Source: Oscillospiraceae bacterium (lineage in GTDB: Bacteria > Bacillota > Clostridia > Oscillospirales > Oscillospiraceae). Taken from it: a stretch of 11,426 nt of DNA. Numbering within the stretch: position 1 is the stretch's first letter; each line of letters opens with the position of its first letter. The translations under genes and the position numbers were made by a program. The notes beneath the pieces were generated by a model. The model was not told the DNA's origin. It made no database searches and saw only the letters and a program-made list of their open reading frames with translations. This document shows positions 1 to 5,798 of this stretch, one piece after another. Where the stretch lies: the NCBI GenBank assembly GCA_016296235.1, contig JAEDJR010000050.1, forward strand, positions 1 through 11,426, read 5' to 3'.

Positions 1-5
1 AAGAA

Positions 6-35
6 CAGTCCCGGCAGACATTACTGCCGGGACTG
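6..35. terminator. Perfect 12-bp hairpin, likely bidirectional terminator
   Basis: CAGTCCCGGCAG (6-17) pairs perfectly with CTGCCGGGACTG (24-35) across a six-base loop. It lies 45 bases past the stop of the minus-strand threonine aldolase gene; read on the minus strand it is followed by TTCTT before the window ends. On the plus strand it is followed by AAG and then CTGTCTTATGAG, a string that recurs beside the hairpin at 7250-7280. The U-tracts are weak in both directions. Termination is inferred from stem strength and position; a plus-strand gene ending just outside the window would be convergent with it. Confidence 0.7.
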
Positions 36-79
36 AAGCTGTCTTATGAGCACCCGCCTTTCGCGGCACGTCCTTGCTT

Positions 80-1114
80 TTACAGCGACTCAATATCCCG
101 GATCAGCTGATCCACCTGCGCGTCGGTGGTGGCCCAGCTGGTACAGAAGCGGACGGCGGTGAGACCGGCGTCCACCGGCTCCCATACGCTGTAGGCGTAA
201 TTGACGGCGAGCTTCTCCATCTGTTCCCGGTTCAGAATGGGGAACTGCTGGTTGGTCCGGGATTCGATCAGGAACCGGCAGCCCTTGCGCCGGAAGGCGT
301 CCCGGATGCGCAGTGCCTGCTCCACAGCCCGGCGGGCAATGGCCACATAGCGGCCGTCCTCCAGCAGCACGTCAAACTGCAGTCCCAGCAGCCAGCCCTT
401 GGCCAGCATGCCGCCCTGGCGCTTGATGAGATAGCGGAAATCCTGTTTCAGGGCCGGATGACACAGTACCACGGCCTCCCCGAACAGGGCGCCGACCTTG
501 GTGCCGCCGATGTAGAAAACGTCCGTCAGCCTTGCCAGATCCGCCACGGACACGTCGTTGCCCGGGGAGGCCAGACCGTAGCCCAGCCGGGCGCCGTCCA
601 CGAACAGCAAAAGGTTCCAGCGGTCGCAGGCGGCACGGATGGCGGTCAGTTCCTCCAGGGTGTAGAGCGTACCGTTTTCCGCCGGATGGGACAGATAGAC
701 CATGGCGGGCTGCACCTGGTGCTCATGGGTCTCATCGTTCCAATGGGACGCACAGAAGGCCTCAATCTGGCTGGCGGACAGGCGGCCCGTGTCGCTGGGC
801 AGGGCCAGAACCTTGTGGCCGGAGGCCTCGATGGCCCCGGTTTCGTGGCAGCTGATATGGCCGGTCTGGGCGGCCAGCACGCCCTGATGGGGCCGCAGGG
901 CGGCGGTGATGACCGTGGCGTTGGCCTGGGTGCCGCCGGTCAGAAAATGGACGTCCACATCCTGACGGCCGCACAGAGCTTTCACCTTGGCTCTGGCCCG
1001 GTCGCAGATGGCGTCTGTGGAATAGCCGGGATATTGGGTATGGTTTTCGCGGGAGATGGCATCCAAAATCTCGGGGATGCATCCCTCTGTATAATCGCAT
1101 TCAAATCGCAGCAT
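80..1114 (-). CDS. Low-specificity L-threonine aldolase-like, PLP-dependent aldolase
   Basis: 344-residue fold-type I PLP enzyme of the threonine aldolase/beta-eliminating lyase family, expected to cleave L-(allo)threonine and related beta-hydroxy amino acids to glycine plus an aldehyde in the cytoplasm. Seen in the sequence: the PLP-phosphate loop TGGTQAN (59-65); His86 in QTGHISCHE, the usual ring-stacking position; DGARLG (173-178), where Asp contacts the PLP pyridine nitrogen; and IGGTKVGALFGEA with Lys206 as the expected Schiff-base lysine. Length matches the family. I chose the ATG at 1114 because AAGGAGGG lies six bases upstream; an in-frame ATG at 1141 would overlap the -10 box. It is a single-gene unit divergent from lysA, with a hairpin after the stop. 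The exact substrate within the family is not determined. Confidence 0.88.
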   Translation of the reverse strand: MLRFECDYTEGCIPEILDAISRENHTQYPGYSTDAICDRARAKVKALCGRQDVDVHFLTGGTQANATVITAALRPHQGVLAAQTGHISCHETGAIEASGHKVLALPSDTGRLSASQIEAFCASHWNDETHEHQVQPAMVYLSHPAENGTLYTLEELTAIRAACDRWNLLLFVDGARLGYGLASPGNDVSVADLARLTDVFYIGGTKVGALFGEAVVLCHPALKQDFRYLIKRQGGMLAKGWLLGLQFDVLLEDGRYVAIARRAVEQALRIRDAFRRKGCRFLIESRTNQQFPILNREQMEKLAVNYAYSVWEPVDAGLTAVRFCTSWATTDAQVDQLIRDIESL

Positions 1115-1139
1115 GGGAATCCCTCCTTTATCGGATGTC

Positions 1140-1168
1140 ATTATAGCATAGAAACCGGCGTCTGCCCA
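1140..1168 (-). promoter_or_regulatory. Promoter of the threonine aldolase gene
   Basis: On the minus strand TGGGCA (1163-1168, 4 of 6 matches to TTGACA) is separated by 17 bases from TATAAT (1140-1145), which carries a TGC extension, i.e. an extended -10. Predicted +1 is near 1133, giving a leader of about 19 nt that contains AAGGAGGG. This rules out the longer start at 1141. Confidence 0.7.
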
Positions 1169-1185
1169 GCCTATTTCGGCAGAAA

Positions 1186-1216
1186 TGACGAAAGTGCCCG
1201 GTTTTTTTCGACAAAA
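1186..1216. promoter_or_regulatory. Candidate pair of Spo0A boxes between divergent genes
   Basis: TTTTGTCGAAA on the minus strand (1206-1216) matches the extended Spo0A box seen in Bacillus and clostridia at every position. TGACGAA on the plus strand (1186-1192) fits the looser TGNCGAA form. The two face opposite ways and are about two helical turns apart, centred near -74 and -52 relative to the predicted lysA start and near -56 and -78 for the aldolase gene. The match is seen directly; binding by Spo0A is inference, and seven-base matches alone occur by chance. Confidence 0.4.
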
Positions 1217-1227
1217 CCAGAAAACCT

Positions 1228-1256
1228 TTGAAGTCCCGCATATTTAATGTTATAAT
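1228..1256 (+). promoter_or_regulatory. Promoter of lysA and the GNAT gene
   Basis: TTGAAG (1228-1233, 4 of 6) is followed after 17 bases by TATAAT (1251-1256) with an upstream TGT, an extended -10. Predicted +1 is near 1263, so the leader is about 26 nt and holds the AAAGGGAGGAG ribosome binding site. The leader is too short for a lysine riboswitch. Confidence 0.78.
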
Positions 1257-1288
1257 TCGTTAAAACGAGAGAAAAGGGAGGAGCGCTT

Positions 1289-2584
1289 ATGCTCAGCAGC
1301 AACCTGACCGTGGGGGAAAACGGCCACCTTTATTTTGGTGGTCAGGACGCGGTGGAACTGGTCCGGCAGTACGGAACGCCGCTTTACGTCATGGACGAGG
1401 TACGGCTCCGGGAGAATATGCGGATGTACCGCCGGGCCTTTGAGGAAAGCTTCGGCCCCGGCTCCGGGCCCCTCTATGCCAGCAAGGCCAACTGCTTCAA
1501 GCGGATCTATGAGATCGCAGCGGAGGAGGGCATGGGCGCCGACGTGGTGTCCGGCGGCGAAATCTATACGGCGCTGCAGGCCGGGTTCCCGCTGGAGCAT
1601 GCTTATTTCCACAGCAACAACAAGACGGATTGGGAAATTGCCTTTGCCATGGAGCATGGAATTGGCTATTTTGTCGTAGACAACCGGGAAGAGCTGGATG
1701 TCCTCCAGGAGAACGCACTGCGGAAGGGCATCCGGCAGAAAATCCTCCTGCGCCTGACGCCGGGCATTGATCCCCACACCTACGAAGCCGTGGCCACGGG
1801 CAAGGTGGACAGCAAATTCGGCACGGCCATTGAAACCGGCCAGGCCCGGGAGATGGTGGCCTATACCCTGGGCCTCAGCGGCATTGACCTGCGGGGCTTC
1901 CACTGCCATGTGGGCTCCCAGGTCTTTGGGGAGGACGTCTATGAGCGGGCCTCGGATATTATGCTGGAATTCATGGCCCAGTGCCGGGCCGAATTCGGCG
2001 TGACCCTGGAGCAGCTGGACATGGGCGGCGGCTACGGCGTGCGTTATCTGGACAGCGACGGCCAGGTGGATATTCCGGCGGCCATTGCCCGGGTGGCGGC
2101 CCATATGAAGGCCAAGTGTGCGGCGCTGGGCATGGAGCTGCCGAAGATCAGCATGGAGCCGGGCCGCAGCATTGTGGCAGACGCCGGCCTGACCCTCTAT
2201 ACCGTGGGTACGGTCAAAAAAATCACCGGCTACAAGAACTATGTCTCGGTAGACGGTGGTATGACGGACAATCCCCGGTATGCGCTCTACGGCTCGCCCT
2301 ATACGGTCTGTCTGGCGACCCGACCGGAGGATCCCTGCAATCTGGCCTGCGATGTGGTGGGCCGCTGCTGTGAAAGCGGCGATATCATCCAGCCCGGCGT
2401 CCGCCTGCCGGAGCCCCATCGCGGAGAAATCCTGGCAGTCTGCACCACCGGCGCCTATAACTACTCCATGGCCTCCAACTATAACCGGGTTCCCCGGCCG
2501 GCCATGGTCATGGTGACGCCGGAGGGCAGCTATGAAGCAGTGCGCCGGGAAAGCCTGGAGGATCTGGTGCGCAATGACCTGTAA
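1289..2584 (+). CDS. lysA: Diaminopimelate decarboxylase
   Basis: 431-residue PLP enzyme of the alanine racemase-fold (group IV) decarboxylases. It catalyses the last step of lysine synthesis, decarboxylating meso-diaminopimelate to L-lysine in the cytoplasm. Seen: Lys66 in YASKAN as the PLP lysine; HVGSQ (207-211); the phosphate-binding glycine loop GGGYG (246-250); EPGRS (290-294); the cross-subunit catalytic Cys361 in CESGD; and the substrate/PLP element AYNYSMASNYN (389-399). All key residues are intact and the length is normal (about 420-440). The ATG at 1289 follows AAAGGGAGGAG at good spacing. The gene ends inside the next gene's start (11-base overlap), so the two are probably translationally coupled. 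The upstream region carries candidate Spo0A boxes, which would fit the shared use of diaminopimelate in spore cortex. Confidence 0.97.
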   Translation: MLSSNLTVGENGHLYFGGQDAVELVRQYGTPLYVMDEVRLRENMRMYRRAFEESFGPGSGPLYASKANCFKRIYEIAAEEGMGADVVSGGEIYTALQAGFPLEHAYFHSNNKTDWEIAFAMEHGIGYFVVDNREELDVLQENALRKGIRQKILLRLTPGIDPHTYEAVATGKVDSKFGTAIETGQAREMVAYTLGLSGIDLRGFHCHVGSQVFGEDVYERASDIMLEFMAQCRAEFGVTLEQLDMGGGYGVRYLDSDGQVDIPAAIARVAAHMKAKCAALGMELPKISMEPGRSIVADAGLTLYTVGTVKKITGYKNYVSVDGGMTDNPRYALYGSPYTVCLATRPEDPCNLACDVVGRCCESGDIIQPGVRLPEPHRGEILAVCTTGAYNYSMASNYNRVPRPAMVMVTPEGSYEAVRRESLEDLVRNDL

Positions 2585-3059
2585 AATCCGGAATGTAACG
2601 CCGGCGGATCTGGAGCAGGTGACGGCCCTGGAGGCAGCGGCCTTCCCGCCGGAGGAGGCCGCCTCCAAAGAGGCCTTTGCCTACCGGATTGCAGCCTTCC
2701 CGGAGCGGTTCTTCGTGGCGGAGGAAGGGGGGCGGATCATCGGCCTGGTCAACGGATGCGCCTCCGGTCTGCCCGCCATCGAGGACCGGCTGTTCGAGCC
2801 CCAGGGCCACGAGCCGGACGGAAAGAACCGGATGGTATTTGGCCTGGCGGTGGATTCTGCCTTCCGCAGACGGGGCATAGGTGCGGCCCTGCTGAACCGG
2901 TTGATTGACTTTTCCCGGCAGCAGGCCATGGAGCGGGTGATCCTCACCTGCAAGGAGGAAAAAATCCCGTATTACGCCGGATTTGGATTTCAGAATCGCG
3001 GCGTTTCCGGCTCCACCCACGGCGGCGCGGTCTGGTTCGATATGGTTCTGGAGCTGTAG
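2574..3059 (+). CDS. GNAT family N-acetyltransferase
   Basis: 161-residue acetyl-CoA-dependent N-acetyltransferase. The acetyl-CoA pyrophosphate loop is RRRGIG (98-103), preceded by the beta-4 strand MVFGLAVD (87-94); KIPYYAGFGF (130-139) is the usual C-terminal GNAT segment. The N-terminal EAAAFPPEEAAS and the loop on a Phe-Glu-Pro-rich segment (74-76) resemble the aralkylamine/serotonin-acetyltransferase-like branch, but the acceptor substrate cannot be read from sequence. The start is the ATG at 2574, which overlaps the lysA end by 11 bases; GGAGG (2557-2561) lies 12 bases upstream, a rather long spacing. An earlier in-frame ATG at 2532 sits deep in lysA and adds residues without family resemblance. 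It is likely co-transcribed with lysA. Its 3' end faces the metallophosphatase gene across six bases with no terminator hairpin. Confidence 0.88.
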   Translation: MTCKIRNVTPADLEQVTALEAAAFPPEEAASKEAFAYRIAAFPERFFVAEEGGRIIGLVNGCASGLPAIEDRLFEPQGHEPDGKNRMVFGLAVDSAFRRRGIGAALLNRLIDFSRQQAMERVILTCKEEKIPYYAGFGFQNRGVSGSTHGGAVWFDMVLEL

Positions 3060-3065
3060 GAGCCT

Positions 3066-4571
3066 CTATTCCACCACGGTCAGCCGGCCGTCTGCGGCCA
3101 TCGGATGACAGTTGCCGGCGGAAAGCTGCTCCTCCAGAATGTCGAAGCAGGAGGTGCTCAGCACGTGGACGGCCCCTGCCAGAGCTGCCTCCAGGGGCAT
3201 GCCGAAGCTGTTGGGGAAGTTGTTCAGGTGATAGCGCTGCAGACCGATGCAGACCACGGCGCTGTCAGACAGGGGATGCCCATCCAGCTCCAGCTGCAGG
3301 AAGCACTGTTTGTGCCGGGACCAGACCAGCCGCAGCCGTCGGGACAGCTGGTAGAACTCCGTGTGCAGGCCGGAGAACGAGTCCTCCCGGAGCATATAGG
3401 CCAGCATCTGCCGCAGGGCATCGCCCCGCACGGGGACGCAGGAGCAGTCGTCGTCAAAGGGAAAGGCCTCCAGCAGGCTGCCCCGGGTGACCACGGGCCC
3501 GAGACTCTGGCAGCGCAGACTGCCGGACCCTAACAGCATCACGTCCAGATCCAGAGCGTCGGCCAGAACGTCGGCGCACAGATCGCCCAGCTCCGTCTCC
3601 CGGTTCCGGGCCGGGTGAACCAGAGAACGGGGGAACCGGGTCAGAACCCGGTCGAATTTCCGGTCGGTTTCCGTTTTGAACTGATAGACCAGCTGCTCCA
3701 GGGCCAGATCCCTGGGGCAGTTTTCGTCGTTGATGGGGATGGCCTGCCAGGTGTAGCTGTCCACGGTGCCGTAGCGCTTGTCCACCAGCAGATCCAGCCG
3801 GCCGATCTGATCGGTCCCGCAGCCGGCCTGGACGATGAGAACGTCGTTGACGCAGGCAGGGCCGTCGGGCAAGGTGTGGCTGTGGCCGCCGATAATCAGA
3901 TCCACGCCCCAGGCGGGATCCAGCCGGGCGGCCAGCCGCTTGTCCTCCTCAAAGCCGATGTGGGTCAGCAGAACGGTCAGATCCACGTCTGCGCTGCGGT
4001 AGTTGTTGCAGATGCGGCCCACTTCCTCCGCCGGGTCGCACACGTCCACCAGATTGCCGGTGAGAGCGTCCTTCCGGGCCATGGCGAGGATCTCCTCATT
4101 GAGCAGCCCGATGAACAGCACCCGCAGACCGCCCACGGTCAGAATCACATGGGAGGGGAACAGCCGGGTGCCGGTCTGCTTCACATAGAGGTTGGCGTTG
4201 ATCATGGGGAACCGGGCGCACTTTTCCAGCAGAAGCAGATGGCCCAGGCCGTAGTCCGCCTCGTGGTTGCCCAGGGTCACCACATCCGGCCCCAGGAGGT
4301 TGAGAATTTCAATGGTGGAGACGCCCTTGAATTCACTGTCGATGACGGAACCCCGGAACAGGTCGCCGGCAATGGCATAGAGCACATTGGACTCCTGACT
4401 GCGCACGCGGTTGACATAACCCGACAGCCGCGACACGCCGCCCAGGAGCTTTCCATCGGATTCCTCTGCCAGAAAGTCGCCATGGATGTCATTGGAGTGC
4501 AGCAGGGTCAGGGGCGTCAGATTGGAGCTCTGCGCCGCCCGGCTCCGGAGACGGTTTCGCAGCTTTCCCAT
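3066..4571 (-). CDS. 5'-nucleotidase-like metallophosphatase (UshA/YunD family)
   Basis: 501-residue protein of the bifunctional metallophosphatase/5'-nucleotidase family. The N-terminal calcineurin-like domain has the full metal-ligand set: HSNDIHGD (Asp28, His30), GD at 69-70 (Asp70), GNHE (Asn102, His103), His204 in LTHIGF, and GGHSHT (His230, His232). The C-terminal substrate domain (about 305-501) has GDLCADVLADAL (329-340), GSGSLR (348-353) at the position of the usual Asn-Gly-Gly-x-Arg segment, and FPFDD (370-374). Expected to release phosphate from nucleoside monophosphates or related phosphate esters. There is no hydrophobic signal peptide; the first 20 residues are basic, so it is predicted cytoplasmic like Bacillus YunD rather than periplasmic like UshA. 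The ATG at 4571 follows AAAGGAAC, 14 bases after the dam stop, so it is probably the second gene of a dam operon. Confidence 0.9.
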   Translation of the reverse strand: MGKLRNRLRSRAAQSSNLTPLTLLHSNDIHGDFLAEESDGKLLGGVSRLSGYVNRVRSQESNVLYAIAGDLFRGSVIDSEFKGVSTIEILNLLGPDVVTLGNHEADYGLGHLLLLEKCARFPMINANLYVKQTGTRLFPSHVILTVGGLRVLFIGLLNEEILAMARKDALTGNLVDVCDPAEEVGRICNNYRSADVDLTVLLTHIGFEEDKRLAARLDPAWGVDLIIGGHSHTLPDGPACVNDVLIVQAGCGTDQIGRLDLLVDKRYGTVDSYTWQAIPINDENCPRDLALEQLVYQFKTETDRKFDRVLTRFPRSLVHPARNRETELGDLCADVLADALDLDVMLLGSGSLRCQSLGPVVTRGSLLEAFPFDDDCSCVPVRGDALRQMLAYMLREDSFSGLHTEFYQLSRRLRLVWSRHKQCFLQLELDGHPLSDSAVVCIGLQRYHLNNFPNSFGMPLEAALAGAVHVLSTSCFDILEEQLSAGNCHPMAADGRLTVVE

Positions 4572-4585
4572 AGTCAGTTCCTTTC

Positions 4586-5686
4586 TCAGTAGTTGGTGAC
4601 GATCAGATGCTCGGCTTTTCGGTCGTTGCGGCTGCGGACGTTGTAGGTATACCGGGCGTCAAATTTCCGCACCCGGAAGCCCTGACTGTAGAGGTCTTCG
4701 ATAAAATCCGTCCGCTTGATAATCAGCAGGAATTTGGCCGGCGTGCGGCTGAGGAATACGGCCAGCCGGGCCTGATCCAGCTTGGTGAAGGCGTTGCCCT
4801 CGTAGTCGGAGAACTCCGTGTCATAGGGGGGATCCAGGAAGAGGAAATCCCGCTGCGTGAGATTCAATCCCGTCAGGAAGTCCTCAAAATCCATGGAAGC
4901 GATTTCGGTTCCGGCGAAGAGGGCGGCGGTTTCCGGCTGCAGCAGCGTTTCCACCTTGCCGGACAGATCCTTCTTGTTGTAGCTCATGCCGCCGTAGGGG
5001 ATGTTGAATTCCCCGGCCCGGTTGTAGCGGAACATGGAGCCGTAGCAATTTTCCCGCACGAAGAAGAAATTGGCCATGGCCGGGCCGGGCTCCAGGGAGA
5101 TCCTGCCCAGGCACCGGTCGTTGTAGACCTGGCGGAAATAGAGATAGTAGCCGCTGGCCAGTCCGGTGACCAGATTTTCGGCCAGATCCGCCGGGGAGAA
5201 GGGCTTTTTCTGGTGGTTCCGGGCCGTGCGGCACAGCTTGTCCCACAGAGCCTCTTCCAGCTCCCGGAGAAACGCCCCGGCGTCGGGAAGCAGGGGAATG
5301 GGGAACAGGGCCAGAAGATCCGGCGTCCATGCCTGCAGCAGAGTGCGAAGCTGCTCCCGGGCGTCGGGTTCCCCGGCGCAGACCTGGTCAAACAGCGCCA
5401 GCAGACTGGTGCAGCGGCTGCGTCCCAGCTCCAGCAGTCCCTGGAAGCTGACGGCATAGGCCCTCAGAGCGTCCCGGAATGCCGGATCCTGGGCCTGCAC
5501 CTGCCGGTAAAACGCCATCAGATCCCGGGAAACGTCGTTGATAGCCGCCCGCTGGGGGCAGAGGCGGAAAAACAGAGCGCCGCCGCCGAAAAAAGGTTCA
5601 ATGTAACGGTCGTATTCCGGAATCATTCCATAGACCTGAGCGAGTTCCCGGCCTTTGCCGCCGGGCCATTTCAGAAGCGGCTTCAT
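4586..5686 (-). CDS. dam: D12-class DNA adenine-N6 methyltransferase (Dam-like)
   Basis: 366-residue S-adenosylmethionine-dependent adenine-N6 methyltransferase of the D12 (Dam/DpnM) class. Seen: LKWPGGK (5-11), the N-terminal SAM-binding segment; YIEPFFGGGALFF (28-40), motif I; NDVSRDLMAFY (50-60); CYGSMFRYNRAGEFNIPYG (214-232), the Dam region matching NGLCRYN-GEFNVPFG in the enteric enzyme; and the catalytic DPPY (285-288). It exceeds the 278-residue E. coli Dam mainly through about 70-75 extra residues between roughly 62 and 175. The target is probably GATC or a relative, which is inference. No restriction endonuclease lies nearby, so it looks like an orphan. I prefer the ATG at 5686 (AAGG and AGGG at usable distance); the ATG at 5692 is possible. 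A GTG at 5716 lies next to the -10 box and is excluded. Confidence 0.92.
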   Translation of the reverse strand: MKPLLKWPGGKGRELAQVYGMIPEYDRYIEPFFGGGALFFRLCPQRAAINDVSRDLMAFYRQVQAQDPAFRDALRAYAVSFQGLLELGRSRCTSLLALFDQVCAGEPDAREQLRTLLQAWTPDLLALFPIPLLPDAGAFLRELEEALWDKLCRTARNHQKKPFSPADLAENLVTGLASGYYLYFRQVYNDRCLGRISLEPGPAMANFFFVRENCYGSMFRYNRAGEFNIPYGGMSYNKKDLSGKVETLLQPETAALFAGTEIASMDFEDFLTGLNLTQRDFLFLDPPYDTEFSDYEGNAFTKLDQARLAVFLSRTPAKFLLIIKRTDFIEDLYSQGFRVRKFDARYTYNVRSRNDRKAEHLIVTNY

Positions 5687-5718
5687 GCGCATCCCTGCCT
5701 TCTTGTCAGATACCACAT

Positions 5719-5747
5719 ATTATAACAGTTTTCTCTGAGAAATCCAA
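5719..5747 (-). promoter_or_regulatory. Promoter of dam and the metallophosphatase gene
   Basis: Minus-strand TTGGAT (5742-5747, TTG conserved) is followed after 17 bases by TATAAT (5719-5724) with a TGT extension. Predicted +1 is near 5712, giving a leader of about 26 nt to the ATG at 5686. The promoter is divergent from that of the E2-like gene, with the two -35 boxes 16 bases apart. Confidence 0.72.
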
Positions 5748-5763
5748 GGTTTTACTTTTCCTC

Positions 5764-5792
5764 TTGCAAGAAATGTCGAATATTGCTATACT
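5764..5792 (+). promoter_or_regulatory. Promoter of the membrane E2-like gene, predicted leaderless
   Basis: TTGCAA (5764-5769, 4 of 6) and TATACT (5787-5792, 5 of 6) are 17 bases apart, and the -10 is extended by TGC (5784-5786). Counting seven bases from the last -10 base places +1 at 5799, the A of the ATG. A TGTCGAA string (5774-5780), the core of a Spo0A box, lies in the spacer, where a bound protein would block polymerase. The promoter elements are seen directly; leaderless transcription and Spo0A control are inference. Confidence 0.65.
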
Positions 5793-5798
5793 GATGCC

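Noticed and set aside
1257..1288. A lysine riboswitch before lysA
   Set aside because: The predicted leader is about 26 nt, far too short for the lysine aptamer.
1250..2668. A 472-codon open frame on the minus strand opposite lysA
   Set aside because: It is a shadow of lysA with no recognisable domain and no ribosome binding site; it also runs into the aldolase/lysA promoter region.
3139..3145. A TGTCGAA string, the Spo0A core
   Set aside because: It lies inside the metallophosphatase coding region near the 3' end, with no promoter close by; probably chance.
3615..4592. A 325-codon plus-strand open frame opposite the metallophosphatase
   Set aside because: The opposite strand has every metallophosphatase metal ligand; this frame has none of any family.
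4586..5716. A restriction-modification locus around dam, and a GTG start at 5716
   Set aside because: No endonuclease-like gene lies on either side. The GTG at 5716 is two bases from the -10 box and has no ribosome binding site.
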